From CBDHFQ01 sp965262565 (GTDB lineage: Bacteria; Bacteroidota; Bacteroidia; J057): 64,000 nt of DNA. Positions 27,106 through 36,426 of the stretch are shown in pieces. Position numbers and translations under genes: made by a program. Each line of letters opens with the position of its first letter. Position 1 is the stretch's first letter. The DNA is taken from NCBI GenBank assembly GCA_965262565.1, contig CBDHFQ010000005.1, forward strand, positions 434,001-498,000, given 5' to 3'. The notes under the pieces are model-generated. The model did no database searches, was not told the origin of the DNA, and saw only the letters and a list, made by a program, of their open reading frames with translations.

Positions 27106-27326
27106 AAAAATAATTTTTGTTTGGGTAAAATTGAATACTTGTTTAAAGTTTCGTTTTTATTTAGCCAACAAGTACGGAGCGGAATCTTCAAAGCCTATAC
27201 CACTTAAGGTGTGACATACACAAAGTAGCATCGTTTTTACATGTGTTTAAACGTCGATATTTAACTATCTATTATATTGGTAAATTGAGAAGGTAAGAAT
27301 GCAGATGTTAGCTATAGGAGCAAATA

Positions 27327-27354
27327 ATGGTAAAAACTGTAATATTTTTACCAT
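27327..27354. repeat. Perfect 10-bp inverted repeat upstream of the T9SS cargo gene
   Basis: ATGGTAAAAA and TTTTTACCAT are exact complements separated by 8 bases, ~220 bp upstream of the cargo start codon. The symmetry fits a dimeric regulator site; it could also fold as a weak RNA hairpin. No regulator gene is adjacent. Confidence 0.5.
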
Positions 27355-27533
27355 AAATAATAGTAAGAATATAAAGAAATGTTTGTCTACTCGAATTATT
27401 TAGAAGCGAATGCATAGAGGCGGCATAAGTGATGTGATATTTTTCCTGTTAAATGAAAAAATTCCCAATTTGAGAAAAAAGCCTTCAAAAATAGAAAGCA
27501 GATCGAAAATCCTGCCTATAAGTTGTTTAATAT

Positions 27534-27567
27534 AAAAAAATACACTTACTCCCTGATAATTAAGTGT
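27534..27567 (-). terminator. Candidate terminator for the aldo/keto reductase gene
   Basis: On the minus strand, ACACTTA pairs with TAAGTGT (7 bp, 12-base loop) and is followed within two bases by seven T residues. It is ~150 bp after the reductase stop codon. The stem is AT-rich and thus weak. Confidence 0.5.
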
Positions 27568-27570
27568 TTA

Positions 27571-27588
27571 TTCATTCAATCGAATGAA
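27571..27588. repeat. Perfect 7-bp inverted repeat TTCATTC-N4-GAATGAA
   Basis: Exact arms around 4 bases, immediately beside the terminator-like hairpin; a further partial copy (ATTCATTT) lies near 27605. A regulator site or chance; nothing here identifies its user. Confidence 0.35.
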
Positions 27589-27718
27589 ATTCCCAGCTTA
27601 GCCGATTCATTTCACTGTTAACTCCAAAATTCTGGCAAACCCCTTATTATCGATGTAAGTTTTTGGAAGAACTTGTCATATTTTTTGATAATAATTACAG
27701 CTCAACCAGCGAAAATGC

Positions 27719-28693
27719 TCATTGAGACCACCAAGTAGGCGTTCTGTCCCATCTGTGTTGTCTAAGGGAATTCATCAGATTTTCTCCTAATGGTTCACTT
27801 TCACTTATCGCCATATTCATTTCTACATGATGGAGCTTTCTCATTCCAGGAATAATGGTACTTACAGCAGGATGGTGAAGAATAAACTTTAACGCCATTT
27901 CAGCCATCGTCATATGAGAGGGAATAAGTGGTCTCAATGCATCAGCATGTTCTACACTTGACTTGAGATTCTCTTCCACAAAATAGGTGGATCGCCAATC
28001 TCCCTCTTCAAACACTGTATCCTTTGTTAAATTACCCGTTAAGGAGCCTTCATCAAACGGCACCCTCGCTATTACGCCAATATCCAGTGCTTCACATAAA
28101 GGAAATAACTGATCTTCCGGAGCTTGATCAAAAATATTATAGATTACCTGAACAGCATCAATCTCACCAGTTCTTAGCGTTTCGAGACAATTTTCGGGCT
28201 CCCATCGATTTACACTCACTCCGACCCTATCAATTTTTCCCTCCTTTTTGAGATAGTGGATAGCCTCTTTCCATTCATCTACATTGGCCCAACTATCTTC
28301 CCATACATGAAACTGGATAAGATCTATTTGATCAACATTTAGATTCTTAAGGCTTTTCTCTACGTAATTCTCGATATGCTCTTTGGGAAAACACATATCC
28401 AGGGTAAATGCCCTTTTGGAGGGCCAGGTAAAATTTTTAGGGGGAATCTTGGTAGCAACATATAATTTTTTGTTAGGATGTCGATCTAGTAGTGCCGCCA
28501 ACATCGTTTCACTTTTGCCTTCTGCATACGCCCAGGCTGTATCGAAAAAATTACATCCTCTTTCTACTGCTAAATCCAACGCTTTGTAGCTCTCCTCTTC
28601 ATTTCCTCCCTTCCAATCTCCTCCCATTCCCCACATCCCATATCCTATTTCACTAATATTCCAGGACGTGCGTCCAAAGGTGCGGTAATTCAT
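27719..28693 (-). CDS. Aldo/keto reductase
   Basis: An NADP-dependent oxidoreductase of the AKR fold (~324 residues from the chosen start). The start at 28693 gives MNYRTFGRTSWNISEIGYG, the usual family N-terminus; an ATG nine codons upstream (28720) is less likely. Catalytic residues are visible: Asp and Tyr in FFDTAWAYAEGKSE, Lys in KLYVATKI, and His in DLIQFHVWED. The C-terminal cofactor site is recognised in FILHHPAVSTIIPGMR. Substrate unknown. It is divergent from the glycosyltransferase gene with a short intervening region. Confidence 0.92.
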   Translation of the reverse strand: MNYRTFGRTSWNISEIGYGMWGMGGDWKGGNEEESYKALDLAVERGCNFFDTAWAYAEGKSETMLAALLDRHPNKKLYVATKIPPKNFTWPSKRAFTLDMCFPKEHIENYVEKSLKNLNVDQIDLIQFHVWEDSWANVDEWKEAIHYLKKEGKIDRVGVSVNRWEPENCLETLRTGEIDAVQVIYNIFDQAPEDQLFPLCEALDIGVIARVPFDEGSLTGNLTKDTVFEEGDWRSTYFVEENLKSSVEHADALRPLIPSHMTMAEMALKFILHHPAVSTIIPGMRKLHHVEMNMAISESEPLGENLMNSLRQHRWDRTPTWWSQ

Positions 28694-28767
28694 TTCAATA
28701 GTATTAAGTTTACGTTTCATTAAAATATAAGCCGAAGCTAATCAAGAATGGCTTTAAATGTAATATT

Positions 28768-29922
28768 ATGAGGGTAGTTTTTGTTAACAGGCAAAATTGG
28801 CCATCTCAAACTCCAGGATCAGCTGCAAGCACTTATAATACTCACGCCCTGGCTGAACAAGGCATCCAGGTAGACTTATTTGTCGGTCAAGGTACCCCTA
28901 CTACCCTCGAGAAGGGAATGGCCTATTACGATCTTACACCCCAGCAAGACCTTCACATACATAAAATTCCCAAATTTCACATTGGTCCTGTTAGTAGTAG
29001 TAAGCCCTTTTATTGGCAGGCCTACAGAAGAATCCTTCGCCTCTCATCCCATACAAGCATAGATGCAGTCCACACCAGAGATCCCGGATTCCTTCCTTAT
29101 CTCTACAAACTGAAAAAATACAAAAACCTTAAAGTCTACTACGAATCTCATAATTACTTTCTTCAGCCGGAATTACATAATGACGGCTTTTATAATATGT
29201 CCTATTTTCAGAAGTATCATCAGTATGAAAAAAAGTACTTACATACACTTGACGGAATCATTTGCATCCTCGGTCCACAGGCGGAATTATATCGTTTATA
29301 TGTAAACCCCTCAAAAGTTCATGTAGTTCATCCGGGCTTAGCTCGCCCCTTGCCGAAATCTTCACCTGATCCTGCTTCCCCCATTATTGCCTATATCGGA
29401 GCGATACAACCCCAACGAGATTTTAAGGTGTTATTCGAAGCTATCAAGCAGCTTAATCTTCCGAAGGTAAAACTATTGCTTATTGGAGGAAGAGCGCAGG
29501 AACTTCCCATCATTGAACAAAAAGTATCGGAATCGGGTATTTCACACCAAACGCATATTACTGGATGGGTAAGCAAGCCAGAAATGAATGACTATTTAGA
29601 TACAGCAACTGTGGGAGTAGTACCCATGAAGGATAATTTCTTTAACAGATCACTCACGGCTCCTATGAAAATTTTTGACTATCTCGCCAAAGGTGTTCCT
29701 GTAATTTCCACTGACCTACCCTCCAGCAGTGAATTCCTCGATCAAGAAGTGAATGCCCTATTTTATCCTGCAGGAGATGTCGAAAGTTTATCAGAAGCTC
29801 TCAGGCGTATTCTCATTGACCCAACTTATCAGCAAAAACTAGCGGAAGGAGCATGGAAAAAGGCACATGAACTCACCTGGAATAAAAGAGCCCAAAAGCT
29901 CATTGACTTGTTCAGTGCTTAG
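28768..29922 (+). CDS. Glycosyltransferase family 4-like protein
   Basis: A 384-residue GT-B glycosyltransferase. The N-terminal half has NRQNWPSQTPGSAASTYN, the acceptor-side loop. The C-terminal half has IIAYIGAIQPQRDFKVLFEA and the nucleotide-sugar-binding segment PMKIFDYLAKGVPVISTD followed by SSSEFL. In the usual E-x7-E motif the first Glu is here Asp (FDYLA), a known variation. No signal peptide, so it acts in the cytoplasm, likely in cell-surface glycan synthesis. No other glycan genes adjoin it. Confidence 0.9.
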   Translation: MRVVFVNRQNWPSQTPGSAASTYNTHALAEQGIQVDLFVGQGTPTTLEKGMAYYDLTPQQDLHIHKIPKFHIGPVSSSKPFYWQAYRRILRLSSHTSIDAVHTRDPGFLPYLYKLKKYKNLKVYYESHNYFLQPELHNDGFYNMSYFQKYHQYEKKYLHTLDGIICILGPQAELYRLYVNPSKVHVVHPGLARPLPKSSPDPASPIIAYIGAIQPQRDFKVLFEAIKQLNLPKVKLLLIGGRAQELPIIEQKVSESGISHQTHITGWVSKPEMNDYLDTATVGVVPMKDNFFNRSLTAPMKIFDYLAKGVPVISTDLPSSSEFLDQEVNALFYPAGDVESLSEALRRILIDPTYQQKLAEGAWKKAHELTWNKRAQKLIDLFSA

Positions 29923-30117
29923 TATTTATCCATTGTCCAAATAAAAGCAAAGGTAAAAAAGCATAGTATCATTATTTGAAAAGGCCATTCATTAGAGCTA
30001 CCTTTAAGGTATTTTACAATCAAATTACCTAAAGTACTTATTATACAGTCATTTTCCTTTATCAATCCCCAAAATTTGTGTAATTAATCCCTTATTTCAG
30101 AAGGGTGCACTTTTACT

Positions 30118-31380
30118 ATGGCGAGCTTACTTCCCGAAGTTTGGTCCTGGACATCCCTACTACAATATCTCTCAATTCCCATTACGAGTGCATTAGTAGG
30201 TTGGGGAACTAATGTTCTTGCCTTGAGAATGACCTTTTATCCGATTGAATTTTGGGGACTTAAATTGGGACCTATCAAGCTGGGATGGCAAGGGATTATC
30301 CCTGCAAAAGCGGGTAGTATGGCAGGTAAAGCAGTAGATCTGTTGACAAAAAATCTTCTTACGCTCGATAATCGATTTTCACAAATCGAACCTGCCAGAG
30401 CTGCAGAAGAGATCCGCCCGGTGATTGTAAATATTCTATGGGAGATTATTGAAGGGTCGATGAAGCGACATGCTCCTGACTTATGGAGAAAAACTCCCAA
30501 CTCATTAAAAAGAAGAATATATGCCAAAGCCTTGTACAGAAGCCCAATCCTCGTAGAAAGATTAATGCTCAAAGTTAAACAGGATATTAATGAGCTCTTT
30601 GATCTTCGGGCAATGATTGTAAATGAACTGGAAAGTGATAAATCCCTACTTAATCTCATCTTCTATAAGGTAGGGGAAAAAGAGTTCAAGTTTATAGAAT
30701 TCTCTGGCTTATATTTTGGTTTTATTTTTGGGATTTTTCAGATGCTGTTATGGTATTTTCTTCAAGGGGAAGTATATGCCTATACTATTCTTCCATTAGC
30801 GGGCCTGGCTGTAGGATACTTGACCAATGCTGTAGCTATTCGACTAATTTTCGAGCCTATACGACCCAAAAAAGTAGGACCATTTATCATCCAGGGGCTA
30901 TTTATCAAACGTCAACGTGCTGTAGCAGCCTCTTATTCAAAAATCGTAGCGACTCGAATACTAACCGCGTCCAAAATCTACGCTTACATGATGGATCATC
31001 ATGCCCATCAAAGAGTAGAACATATGTTAGGTAAGGAGCTTTTGGTAGCAATGAATGAAATTACAGGTATTTCCAGACATTTTTTTCAGTTGGCCAATGG
31101 GTATAGAATACTAGAATTGATCCACCATGATATTTCTTCCCAATTTATGAAGCGGTTACCAGAGATCATGCACAGGATGTATCCCTATCTCGATGAGGTA
31201 CTGGATGTGGAATATGCCCTTAGAAGCCGAATGCAAAATTTACCGCCCAACTCTTTCCTAAGCTTTTTACGACCTGTTTTCCAGGAAGATGAATGGAAAT
31301 TAGTAGCCGTAGGCGCCATTCTCGGATTTTTAGCTGGTTGTGGACAGTTGATTATCATCTTTGGTGGACGAGGCTTATAA
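30118..31380 (+). CDS. DUF445 family membrane protein
   Basis: A 420-residue member of the DUF445 family. Hydrophobic segments: N-terminal (~14-36, SALVGWGTNVLALRMTF), a middle pair (~197-245, ending VGYLTNAVAIRLIFEPI) and a C-terminal helix (~397-416). The G-(W/Y)-x-T-N-x-x-A-(L/I)-(R)-(M/L)-x-F-x-P motif occurs twice, at the start and the middle, which shows an internal duplication typical of this family. Long amphipathic helical regions lie between. Function is unknown; some homologues are linked to envelope organisation. Single gene with a 195-bp upstream gap. Confidence 0.85.
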   Translation: MASLLPEVWSWTSLLQYLSIPITSALVGWGTNVLALRMTFYPIEFWGLKLGPIKLGWQGIIPAKAGSMAGKAVDLLTKNLLTLDNRFSQIEPARAAEEIRPVIVNILWEIIEGSMKRHAPDLWRKTPNSLKRRIYAKALYRSPILVERLMLKVKQDINELFDLRAMIVNELESDKSLLNLIFYKVGEKEFKFIEFSGLYFGFIFGIFQMLLWYFLQGEVYAYTILPLAGLAVGYLTNAVAIRLIFEPIRPKKVGPFIIQGLFIKRQRAVAASYSKIVATRILTASKIYAYMMDHHAHQRVEHMLGKELLVAMNEITGISRHFFQLANGYRILELIHHDISSQFMKRLPEIMHRMYPYLDEVLDVEYALRSRMQNLPPNSFLSFLRPVFQEDEWKLVAVGAILGFLAGCGQLIIIFGGRGL

Positions 31381-31478
31381 TTACCCTCACAAGAATCTTT
31401 GTTGTTTTTCTATTTTCTTTTAGGAAGGAAAATTAATTATGTAGTTTTGCAGGTCTCCTATCAAAGAGACGGTAACTT

Positions 31479-32414
31479 ATGAAAGCAGCAATCATCCACT
31501 CCTTCGGTCCGCCTTCCGTTTTAGAGGTGTCTAATCTACCTCAACCCCAAGCCGAAGCGGGATCTATTCTCATTAAAGTTCGCGCTTCTTCCGTCAATCC
31601 CATCGACTACAAAATCCGTAGTGGAAATCTAAAACTACTTAGCGGAAACCGATTTCCTAAAATGTTAGGAGCAGATTTTGCCGGAGAAGTCATTGAATCT
31701 GGTTCTGCTGAATTTAAGACTGGAGATGAAGTTTATGGTATGTTAGATGCTGTTAAAGGAGGAGCATACGCTGAATATCTGAAATCTAAACCCAGACAGA
31801 TGTTCAGGAAGCCTTCTAATCTATCTTTTGAAGAAGCAGCCGTACTTCCAATCGTCAGCTTAACCGCCATTCAGGCCTTAGTGAAGTTGGCGAATATTCA
31901 GCATCAACAGCATATCTTCATTAATGGATGTACGGGTGGAGTGGGAACGATAGCCGTACAAGTAGCATCTATTTTCAAGGCACAGATTACCGGAGTTTGT
32001 AGTGGAAAAAACATCCATTTTGCTAAAGAATTAGGGGTTCATTCGGTAATTGACTATACTAAAGAGAAAATTCCAGCAACCGGAAACTACGATATCATCT
32101 TTGATACCATCGGAAATTTATCCTTTTCCCAAATGAAAAAGTCCTTGGTGAGCGGTGGGATCATGATCAGTACTTCTCCTAATCCATCCAACCTTATTTC
32201 CTCTGTAGGTTCTGTATTTTCTTCTACCAAATTAAAGCTTGTGGTTCTCAGACCAGATAAAGCTGATTTTGAACAATTAACTAAATGGATAGAACAGGGA
32301 TTCATTAAGCCAGTCATAGAAAAAAGCTATCCTCTATCCGATATCATTACAGCTCACGAACACATTGAAACCGGGCACACCAGAGGAAAGATTGCTATCC
32401 GCATTTCCGTATAG
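31479..32414 (+). CDS. NAD(P)-dependent alcohol dehydrogenase / quinone oxidoreductase-like
   Basis: A 311-residue zinc-independent MDR enzyme. The N-terminal GroES-like domain has VRASSVNPIDYKIRSG and LGADFAGEVIESG; the Rossmann domain has the nucleotide-binding segment INGCTGGVGTIAVQVA. The zinc-binding Cys residues of true alcohol dehydrogenases are missing, so a quinone or enone reductase is more likely. A candidate -7 element TAGTTTTG lies at 31442-31449. The sulfatase gene follows at 69 bp. Confidence 0.9.
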   Translation: MKAAIIHSFGPPSVLEVSNLPQPQAEAGSILIKVRASSVNPIDYKIRSGNLKLLSGNRFPKMLGADFAGEVIESGSAEFKTGDEVYGMLDAVKGGAYAEYLKSKPRQMFRKPSNLSFEEAAVLPIVSLTAIQALVKLANIQHQQHIFINGCTGGVGTIAVQVASIFKAQITGVCSGKNIHFAKELGVHSVIDYTKEKIPATGNYDIIFDTIGNLSFSQMKKSLVSGGIMISTSPNPSNLISSVGSVFSSTKLKLVVLRPDKADFEQLTKWIEQGFIKPVIEKSYPLSDIITAHEHIETGHTRGKIAIRISV

Positions 32415-32483
32415 GGATATTTTGAATTATCCCATTTTATTTGTAGATATTTTGAATAAATACATACTTACATCCTGCTCGTT

Positions 32484-34031
32484 ATGAATGCTCCTCTTCT
32501 CTTAAAAATACTCATATCTACCCATCTATTCCTATTATATTATCTTCACACACTCGCTCAAGACCGTAGCCCAAATGACCTGCCTAATGTTGTACTCATT
32601 ATGGTAGATGATATGGGTTGGTCAGATCTGGGATGCTATGGAGGAGAAGTACATACTCCCCATATTGATAGACTTGCTCAAGAAGGAATGCGCTTCAGAC
32701 AATTTTACAATAATGGGAAGTGTACAACCACCCGTGCTTCTTTGTTAACGGGCTTATATCCAAGGAGAGATAAAAAGGATACCTTCTTATTGAGATCTAA
32801 TATGTTAACCTTAGGAGAAATAATGAAAATGGCAGGATATAGAACCATGCTTTCAGGGAAGTGGCATTTGGGAAGAGATGAGATTCGCCATCCTATTCAT
32901 CGAGGATTTGACCGATATTACGGATTATTAGATGGAGCAAGTAATCATTTTGATCCTTCAATCCAAGATCCTGAATACAAAGGGAGTAGAATCAGGTATT
33001 TTGGAGAACAGACAGAACAGATCACCAGCTTCCCAGATACTTTTTACTCTACTGATGCTTTCACTGAAAAGGCGATCGCCTTTGTGAAAGATTCGGACCA
33101 ACAACAGCCTTTCTTTTTGCATATATGTTATACTGCACCTCATTATCCTTTACACGCATGGCCCGAAGACATACAAAAGTACAGGGGCACCTACCTCATG
33201 GGCTGGGATTCCCTTCGCAGCATGCGATATCAAAGACAGCTGTCTATGGAGGTAATTGATGCTGACAGATATAAGCTCACTGCTACTGATTCAAGATCAT
33301 ATGCCTGGGAAGAGGCTGATCAGGAATTTGAAGATTTGAGAATGGCTACTTATGCAGCTATGATTCATAGGGTCGACAGCCAAATAGGAAATTTAATACA
33401 GGTATTGTCAGAAGAAGACGTACTGGATCAAACACTTATTCTTTTTTTATCTGACAATGGAGGATGTGCAGAAGAACCCGGAGGCCGTAATCCCATTGAA
33501 CGCCATCCAGGCCCGAAGGATGATTATGTAGCTGTGGGACCAGCATGGGGGTGGGCTCAGAATGCCCCCTTTAAGCGATATAAAGTGTGGATGAATGAAG
33601 GTGGAATCAATACACCCTTTATTGCCAGATGGCCAGGACACATTCCCTCAGATACGATGACAGATGAGGTTGGACATATTATTGATATACTACCTACTTT
33701 AGCTGATATAGTGGATGTTCCCTATCCTCAAATTTTTCATGATCAAGAATTATTACCTCTGGAAGGCAAATCTCTCTCTTCTGTTTTACAAGGAAAGACA
33801 AGGAACCCACATGATATATTATGTTGGGAATATGCGGGTAACAGAGCTATTAGAAAAGGAGATTGGAAATTAGTATGGGATAAGCTCACAGAACATTGGG
33901 CATTATACGATTTGAGTAAAGATCGTACAGAAACTACAGATCTGGCAGAGCATTATCCACAAAAGGTTACAGAACTCAAAACAGCATGGATAGAATGGGC
34001 AAAGCATACTGGACTGGATACAAACTCCTAA
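32484..34031 (+). CDS. Secreted sulfatase (arylsulfatase family) with atypical formylglycine motif
   Basis: A 515-residue sulfatase with signal peptide (1-25). Calcium ligands occur at MVDDMGWSDLG and again at FLSDNGG. The residue to be converted to formylglycine is Cys80, in CTTTRASLLTG. The family motif is C-x-P-x-R, so here Thr replaces the conserved Pro; everything after it matches. Other family parts are LSGKWHLG and HICYTAPHYPLH. Bacteroidota sulfatases usually act on sulfated algal or host glycans, which fits with the lyase-like T9SS cargo 5 kb away, but the specificity is not readable. Only 4 bp separate its stop from the convergent gene. Confidence 0.9.
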   Translation: MNAPLLLKILISTHLFLLYYLHTLAQDRSPNDLPNVVLIMVDDMGWSDLGCYGGEVHTPHIDRLAQEGMRFRQFYNNGKCTTTRASLLTGLYPRRDKKDTFLLRSNMLTLGEIMKMAGYRTMLSGKWHLGRDEIRHPIHRGFDRYYGLLDGASNHFDPSIQDPEYKGSRIRYFGEQTEQITSFPDTFYSTDAFTEKAIAFVKDSDQQQPFFLHICYTAPHYPLHAWPEDIQKYRGTYLMGWDSLRSMRYQRQLSMEVIDADRYKLTATDSRSYAWEEADQEFEDLRMATYAAMIHRVDSQIGNLIQVLSEEDVLDQTLILFLSDNGGCAEEPGGRNPIERHPGPKDDYVAVGPAWGWAQNAPFKRYKVWMNEGGINTPFIARWPGHIPSDTMTDEVGHIIDILPTLADIVDVPYPQIFHDQELLPLEGKSLSSVLQGKTRNPHDILCWEYAGNRAIRKGDWKLVWDKLTEHWALYDLSKDRTETTDLAEHYPQKVTELKTAWIEWAKHTGLDTNS

Positions 34032-34035
34032 TCTG

Positions 34036-34725
34036 TTAATTAAGTCCTCGCTTATGTCCTACCCAATGCTTATGAGTAATGATAATATCTTTACTAATGG
34101 CTTGTATATAGAAAGGGCCGTCCTCCCAATCTTGTGTAGCAATAGGAAAACTTTCTCCCTCACTATTTATTTCCAGCATTCGGGAATACATCGTATTTCC
34201 CAAGCCATCTACGACCTTTAATTCATAATCACTTTTCTTATCCTTTAGTAGATAGTGAACAAAGAAAAGGCGTTCACCTGGGTATGGAGTAACAAAAAAT
34301 TGGAAATTTTGCTTTAGATGATTAGCTATTTCAACCGGGGCACTTTGAATAGCTTTCCCCTTAGCCAACACTGCATGAACCTGATAATATAAATGAGGCA
34401 CTGATAATACAGTAGCTTGTTCATCTACAAATTTATACCCCAAATCTCCCCTGAGAAAGGATGAAACTTTTTTTGTCGTCAATGAATAAAAATTGAAGCC
34501 ATCCAAGGAACGCATAATCTGAAAACTTACAATTGAATCCGATTCACTAACATCCCACGAAAGTGTTATCTTTCCATCTACCACATTTGCTGCCAGGTTA
34601 ATTATTCGGCTCGCCTGCGTGGGGGAGACTTTATTTAACTCCTGATCCTGTATTCTCTTATAAAACCCATAACTATTGTTAAATGATACACTCGTAAACA
34701 ACAAAATGATCGATAGACATCTCAT
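34036..34725 (-). CDS. Secreted protein with Fn3-like region and possible T9SS-type C-terminus
   Basis: A 229-residue exported protein (signal peptide ~1-20). Residues ~42-135 resemble a fibronectin type III fold as seen in T9SS proteins: LAANVVDGKITLSWDVSES, then FQIMRSLDGFNFYSL and YYQVHAVL. The last ~80 residues (GERLFFVHYLL, DYELKVVDGLGNTMYSR) look like a degenerate T9SS sorting domain. A function cannot be given. It converges with the sulfatase gene at 4 bp and is preceded by a 144-bp AT-rich region shared with the divergent GNAT-nitrilase gene. Confidence 0.65.
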   Translation of the reverse strand: MRCLSIILLFTSVSFNNSYGFYKRIQDQELNKVSPTQASRIINLAANVVDGKITLSWDVSESDSIVSFQIMRSLDGFNFYSLTTKKVSSFLRGDLGYKFVDEQATVLSVPHLYYQVHAVLAKGKAIQSAPVEIANHLKQNFQFFVTPYPGERLFFVHYLLKDKKSDYELKVVDGLGNTMYSRMLEINSEGESFPIATQDWEDGPFYIQAISKDIIITHKHWVGHKRGLN

Positions 34726-34869
34726 GATATATTTTGTTTTATTTACTTATAAAATACTTTTCCCTTCACTAAACTTTACTATAAGAATTCGTATTACCTT
34801 ACGATTGTATATAGACATGTAAAGACTCATCGTAATTTTTTACATTATTTATATTTTTATATCACTAAT

Positions 34870-36426
34870 ATGGAGAACACCTTAAATATTGCACTTAGAA
34901 ATTTACAACTCAGCGACTTTTTAGACTTAAAGCACAGCATGATTCAGGCTTACTCCGGATTAGAAGGAATGATTTGGAGAGAACAACAGATCAGAAAATT
35001 ATTAAAGATATTTCCTGAAGGCCAATTATGTGTCATGGTCAATGAAAAAGTGGTAGCTGTTGCCTTAAGTTTAATCATCGACTACAGTAAGTTTGGAGAT
35101 AATCACAATTACAAACAGATCACAGGTAATTTCACTTTTGATACGCATGATCCTGAAGGTGATGTACTCTATGGTATCGAGGTGTTCGTCCATCCGGAAC
35201 ACAGAGGAATGCGGCTGGGAAGAAGATTATACGATGCCAGAAAAGAGCTTTGTGAAAACTTAAATTTGAGAGGTATTGTAGCTGGTGGTCGAATCCCTAA
35301 TTATGAAAAATATTCGGACCAAATGAACCCAAAACAGTACATAGAAAAAGTTAAGCATAAAGAAATTTACGATCCAACATTAACCTTTCAGCTTTCAAAT
35401 GACTTCCATGTAAAAAAAGTACTTAGGAAATACCTGGTAGGAGATACTCAATCCAAGGACTACGCTACCCTCCTTGAGTGGAATAATATTTACTTTGATG
35501 ATGATGAAAAACTGATTAATAACAAAAAATCAGTCATAAGGCTTGGACTTGTTCAGTGGCAAATGCGACATCTCGAAAACATGAAAAAGATGACAGAACA
35601 AATAGAATTCTTCGTAGATGTAGTAAGTGATTACAAAGCTGATTTTATTCTTTTCCCTGAATTATTCAATGCCCCTTTAATGGCAAAATATAATGATCAG
35701 GACGTTGCGCAAGCGATTAGATCTTTAGCTTCTTACACTGAGCCATTGAAAAAAATCATGCAGGAATTTGCCATAAGCTATAATGTAAATATTATTACGG
35801 GAAGTATGCCTTACCTGGAAGATAATCACTTATATAATATTAGCTATTTATGTCGTAGAAATGGATCTTATGACCAATTCAAAAAAATTCATATTACCCC
35901 CGGAGAAGAAAATGCCTGGGGAATGATCGGTGGTAATGAACTGAAGGTATTTGATACGGATTGTGGCAAAATAGGTATATTAATTTGCTATGATGTGGAG
36001 TTTCCGGAATTAGCCAGGATGTACGCTGAACAGGGGATGAAATTACTTTTTGTTCCATTTATGACGGATACTCAGAATGGTTATCATAGAGTAAGGTACT
36101 GTGCTCAGGCAAGAGCTATTGAGAATGAATGTTATGTAGCGATTGCAGGATGTGTAGGCAACCTTCCTAGAGTGAATAATATGGATATTCAATATGCTCA
36201 ATCGGCCGTATTTTCTCCTTCTGACTTTGCTTTTCCAACGAATGCTATCGTTTCAGAAGCTACTCCTAATACTGAGATGACAGTTATTGCAGATGTTAAC
36301 TTAGACTTACTAAGAGAATTACATACGAAGGGAAGTGTGCGAAATCTCCAGGATCGAAGAAAAGACCTATACGAAATCTGTTGGAAATCCGAGAATGGGC
36401 ATGCAAAAACTATGTTGAAGAACTAA
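34870..36426 (+). CDS. Bifunctional GNAT acetyltransferase / carbon-nitrogen hydrolase
   Basis: A 518-residue fusion. Residues ~1-180 are a GNAT N-acetyltransferase, with the acetyl-CoA-binding segment HPEHRGMRLGRRLYDARK. Residues ~222-500 are a nitrilase-superfamily amidohydrolase with the complete Glu264 (LFPELFNAPL), Lys339 (FKKIHITPGE) and Cys373 (GILICYDVEFPE) triad. This fusion is a known family (as in YhcX of Bacillus subtilis). The substrate is unknown. The 3' end overlaps the convergent BatD-like gene by 17 bp. Confidence 0.92.
   Translation: MENTLNIALRNLQLSDFLDLKHSMIQAYSGLEGMIWREQQIRKLLKIFPEGQLCVMVNEKVVAVALSLIIDYSKFGDNHNYKQITGNFTFDTHDPEGDVLYGIEVFVHPEHRGMRLGRRLYDARKELCENLNLRGIVAGGRIPNYEKYSDQMNPKQYIEKVKHKEIYDPTLTFQLSNDFHVKKVLRKYLVGDTQSKDYATLLEWNNIYFDDDEKLINNKKSVIRLGLVQWQMRHLENMKKMTEQIEFFVDVVSDYKADFILFPELFNAPLMAKYNDQDVAQAIRSLASYTEPLKKIMQEFAISYNVNIITGSMPYLEDNHLYNISYLCRRNGSYDQFKKIHITPGEENAWGMIGGNELKVFDTDCGKIGILICYDVEFPELARMYAEQGMKLLFVPFMTDTQNGYHRVRYCAQARAIENECYVAIAGCVGNLPRVNNMDIQYAQSAVFSPSDFAFPTNAIVSEATPNTEMTVIADVNLDLLRELHTKGSVRNLQDRRKDLYEICWKSENGHAKTMLKN

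Larger units (their letters stand above)
27106..27718. promoter_or_regulatory. 613-bp intergenic region with several inverted repeats
   Basis: No convincing gene; it is AT-rich. It lies upstream of the T9SS cargo gene and downstream of the aldo/keto reductase gene, both on the minus strand. It contains a terminator-like hairpin (27534-27567) for the reductase and two perfect inverted repeats (27327-27354 and 27571-27588). A 34-codon reading frame from 27299 overlaps the first repeat and has no coding support. The remainder shows nothing I can name. Confidence 0.6.

Noticed and set aside
27299..27403. 34-codon reading frame in the long intergenic region
   Set aside because: It overlaps an inverted repeat, has no ribosome-binding site or recognisable product, and is of a length expected by chance.
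30750..31034. 94-codon frame inside the DUF445 gene
   Set aside because: Shadow of the DUF445 coding sequence with Cys/Ser/Tyr-rich nonsense composition.
32417..32458. 12-bp direct repeat GATATTTTGAAT upstream of the sulfatase gene
   Set aside because: Too short and AT-rich to call a regulatory repeat; it includes a -7-like sequence that may explain one copy.
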